Origin: an uncultured Collinsella sp.
GTDB taxonomy: Bacteria > Actinomycetota > Coriobacteriia > Coriobacteriales > Coriobacteriaceae
DNA: 64,000 nt
Assembly: GCA_902494195.1 (NCBI GenBank)
Contig: CABUSH010000008.1
Location: 1 to 64,000, forward strand
Reading direction: 5' to 3'
A program made the translations under genes and the position numbers. The notes under the pieces are model-generated. The model saw nothing but the letters and a program-made list of their open reading frames with translations, was not told where the DNA came from and did no database searches. Every line of letters starts with the position of its first letter. The first letter of the stretch is position 1. Below, piece by piece: positions 63,932-64,000 of this stretch.

Positions 63932-64000
63932 TTAGGCGAAGGTGATCTCGCCGGTCTCGCAGTCCATATCGGCGACACGGGCCAGGCTCTCGACGCGGAA
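63932..64000 (-). CDS. Partial gene, C-terminal 22 residues, not recognised
   Basis: The minus-strand frame from the window edge reads [20 protein letters not shown], then FA, then TAA at 63934-63932, followed by a perfect terminator. The terminator and GC-rich third positions indicate a real gene running beyond the window. Too little is visible to assign a family. Confidence 0.6.
   Translation of the reverse strand, partial: FRVESLARVADMDCETGEITFA

Overview
The window reads as chromosomal DNA of a strictly anaerobic, GC-rich bacterium of the Coriobacteriia, most like Collinsella. That placement is an inference from gene content (Hyf-type formate hydrogenlyase with a selenocysteine formate dehydrogenase, paired double-cubane reductases, NADP-type glutamate dehydrogenase) and base composition; no marker such as 16S rRNA lies in the window. 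Almost everything from 1.6 to 60.8 kb is on the minus strand, so the operons read right to left.

Layout. 0-1.6 kb: an M24 peptidase, then MITE-like and palindromic intergenic repeats. 1.6-9.9 kb: a housekeeping block tRNA-Leu, tig, clpP, clpX, valS, folC. 10.0-13.8 kb: a two-gene molybdenum hydroxylase (FAD subunit plus a fused 2Fe-2S/Moco subunit). 13.9-15.3 kb: gdhA. 15.5-22.5 kb: a selenium block of a Cys-containing molybdopterin oxidoreductase, selA, selB, tRNA-Sec, mobA and a Se/S-carrier-like (DUF3343) gene. 22.6-38.0 kb: one long formate hydrogenlyase operon, hydN-fdhF(Sec)-hyfABCDEFGHI-hycH-hycI-focA, ending in a clear terminator. 38.2-40.2 kb: a plus-strand RelB/PIN toxin-antitoxin pair, a second repeat cluster, a tRNA-Gly remnant, and intact tRNA-Gly and tRNA-Pro. 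40.2-41.6 kb: brnQ.

41.7-55.1 kb is the most unusual part. It holds a double-cubane-type reductase (preceded by a 22-codon leader ORF), a dipeptide-type ABC transporter (dppABCDF), a second double-cubane-type reductase, its ATP-dependent activase, a GT4 glycosyltransferase overlapping selD, a selenocysteine-containing selD, yedF, a second DUF3343 gene and a cysteine desulfurase/selenocysteine lyase-like gene. 55.3-60.8 kb: modABC molybdate transport (modB carries an extra extracytoplasmic domain), mogA and moeA. 61-64 kb: plus-strand CLC-type antiporter and diacylglycerol-kinase-like genes, then a small minus-strand GGQ release-factor-like gene and the end of an unidentified gene.

How it fits together. 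Molybdate uptake (modABC), cofactor assembly (mogA, moeA, mobA), selenophosphate supply (selD, yedF, DUF3343, desulfurase) and Sec insertion (selA, selB, tRNA-Sec) all serve the selenium/molybdenum formate dehydrogenase. That enzyme feeds electrons to the proton-pumping Hyf [NiFe] hydrogenase. The glycosyltransferase inside the selenium operon and the adjoining radical-type reductase/activase suggest a further use of selenium beyond Sec. That is the candidate previously undescribed system here, and it is an inference from gene order only.
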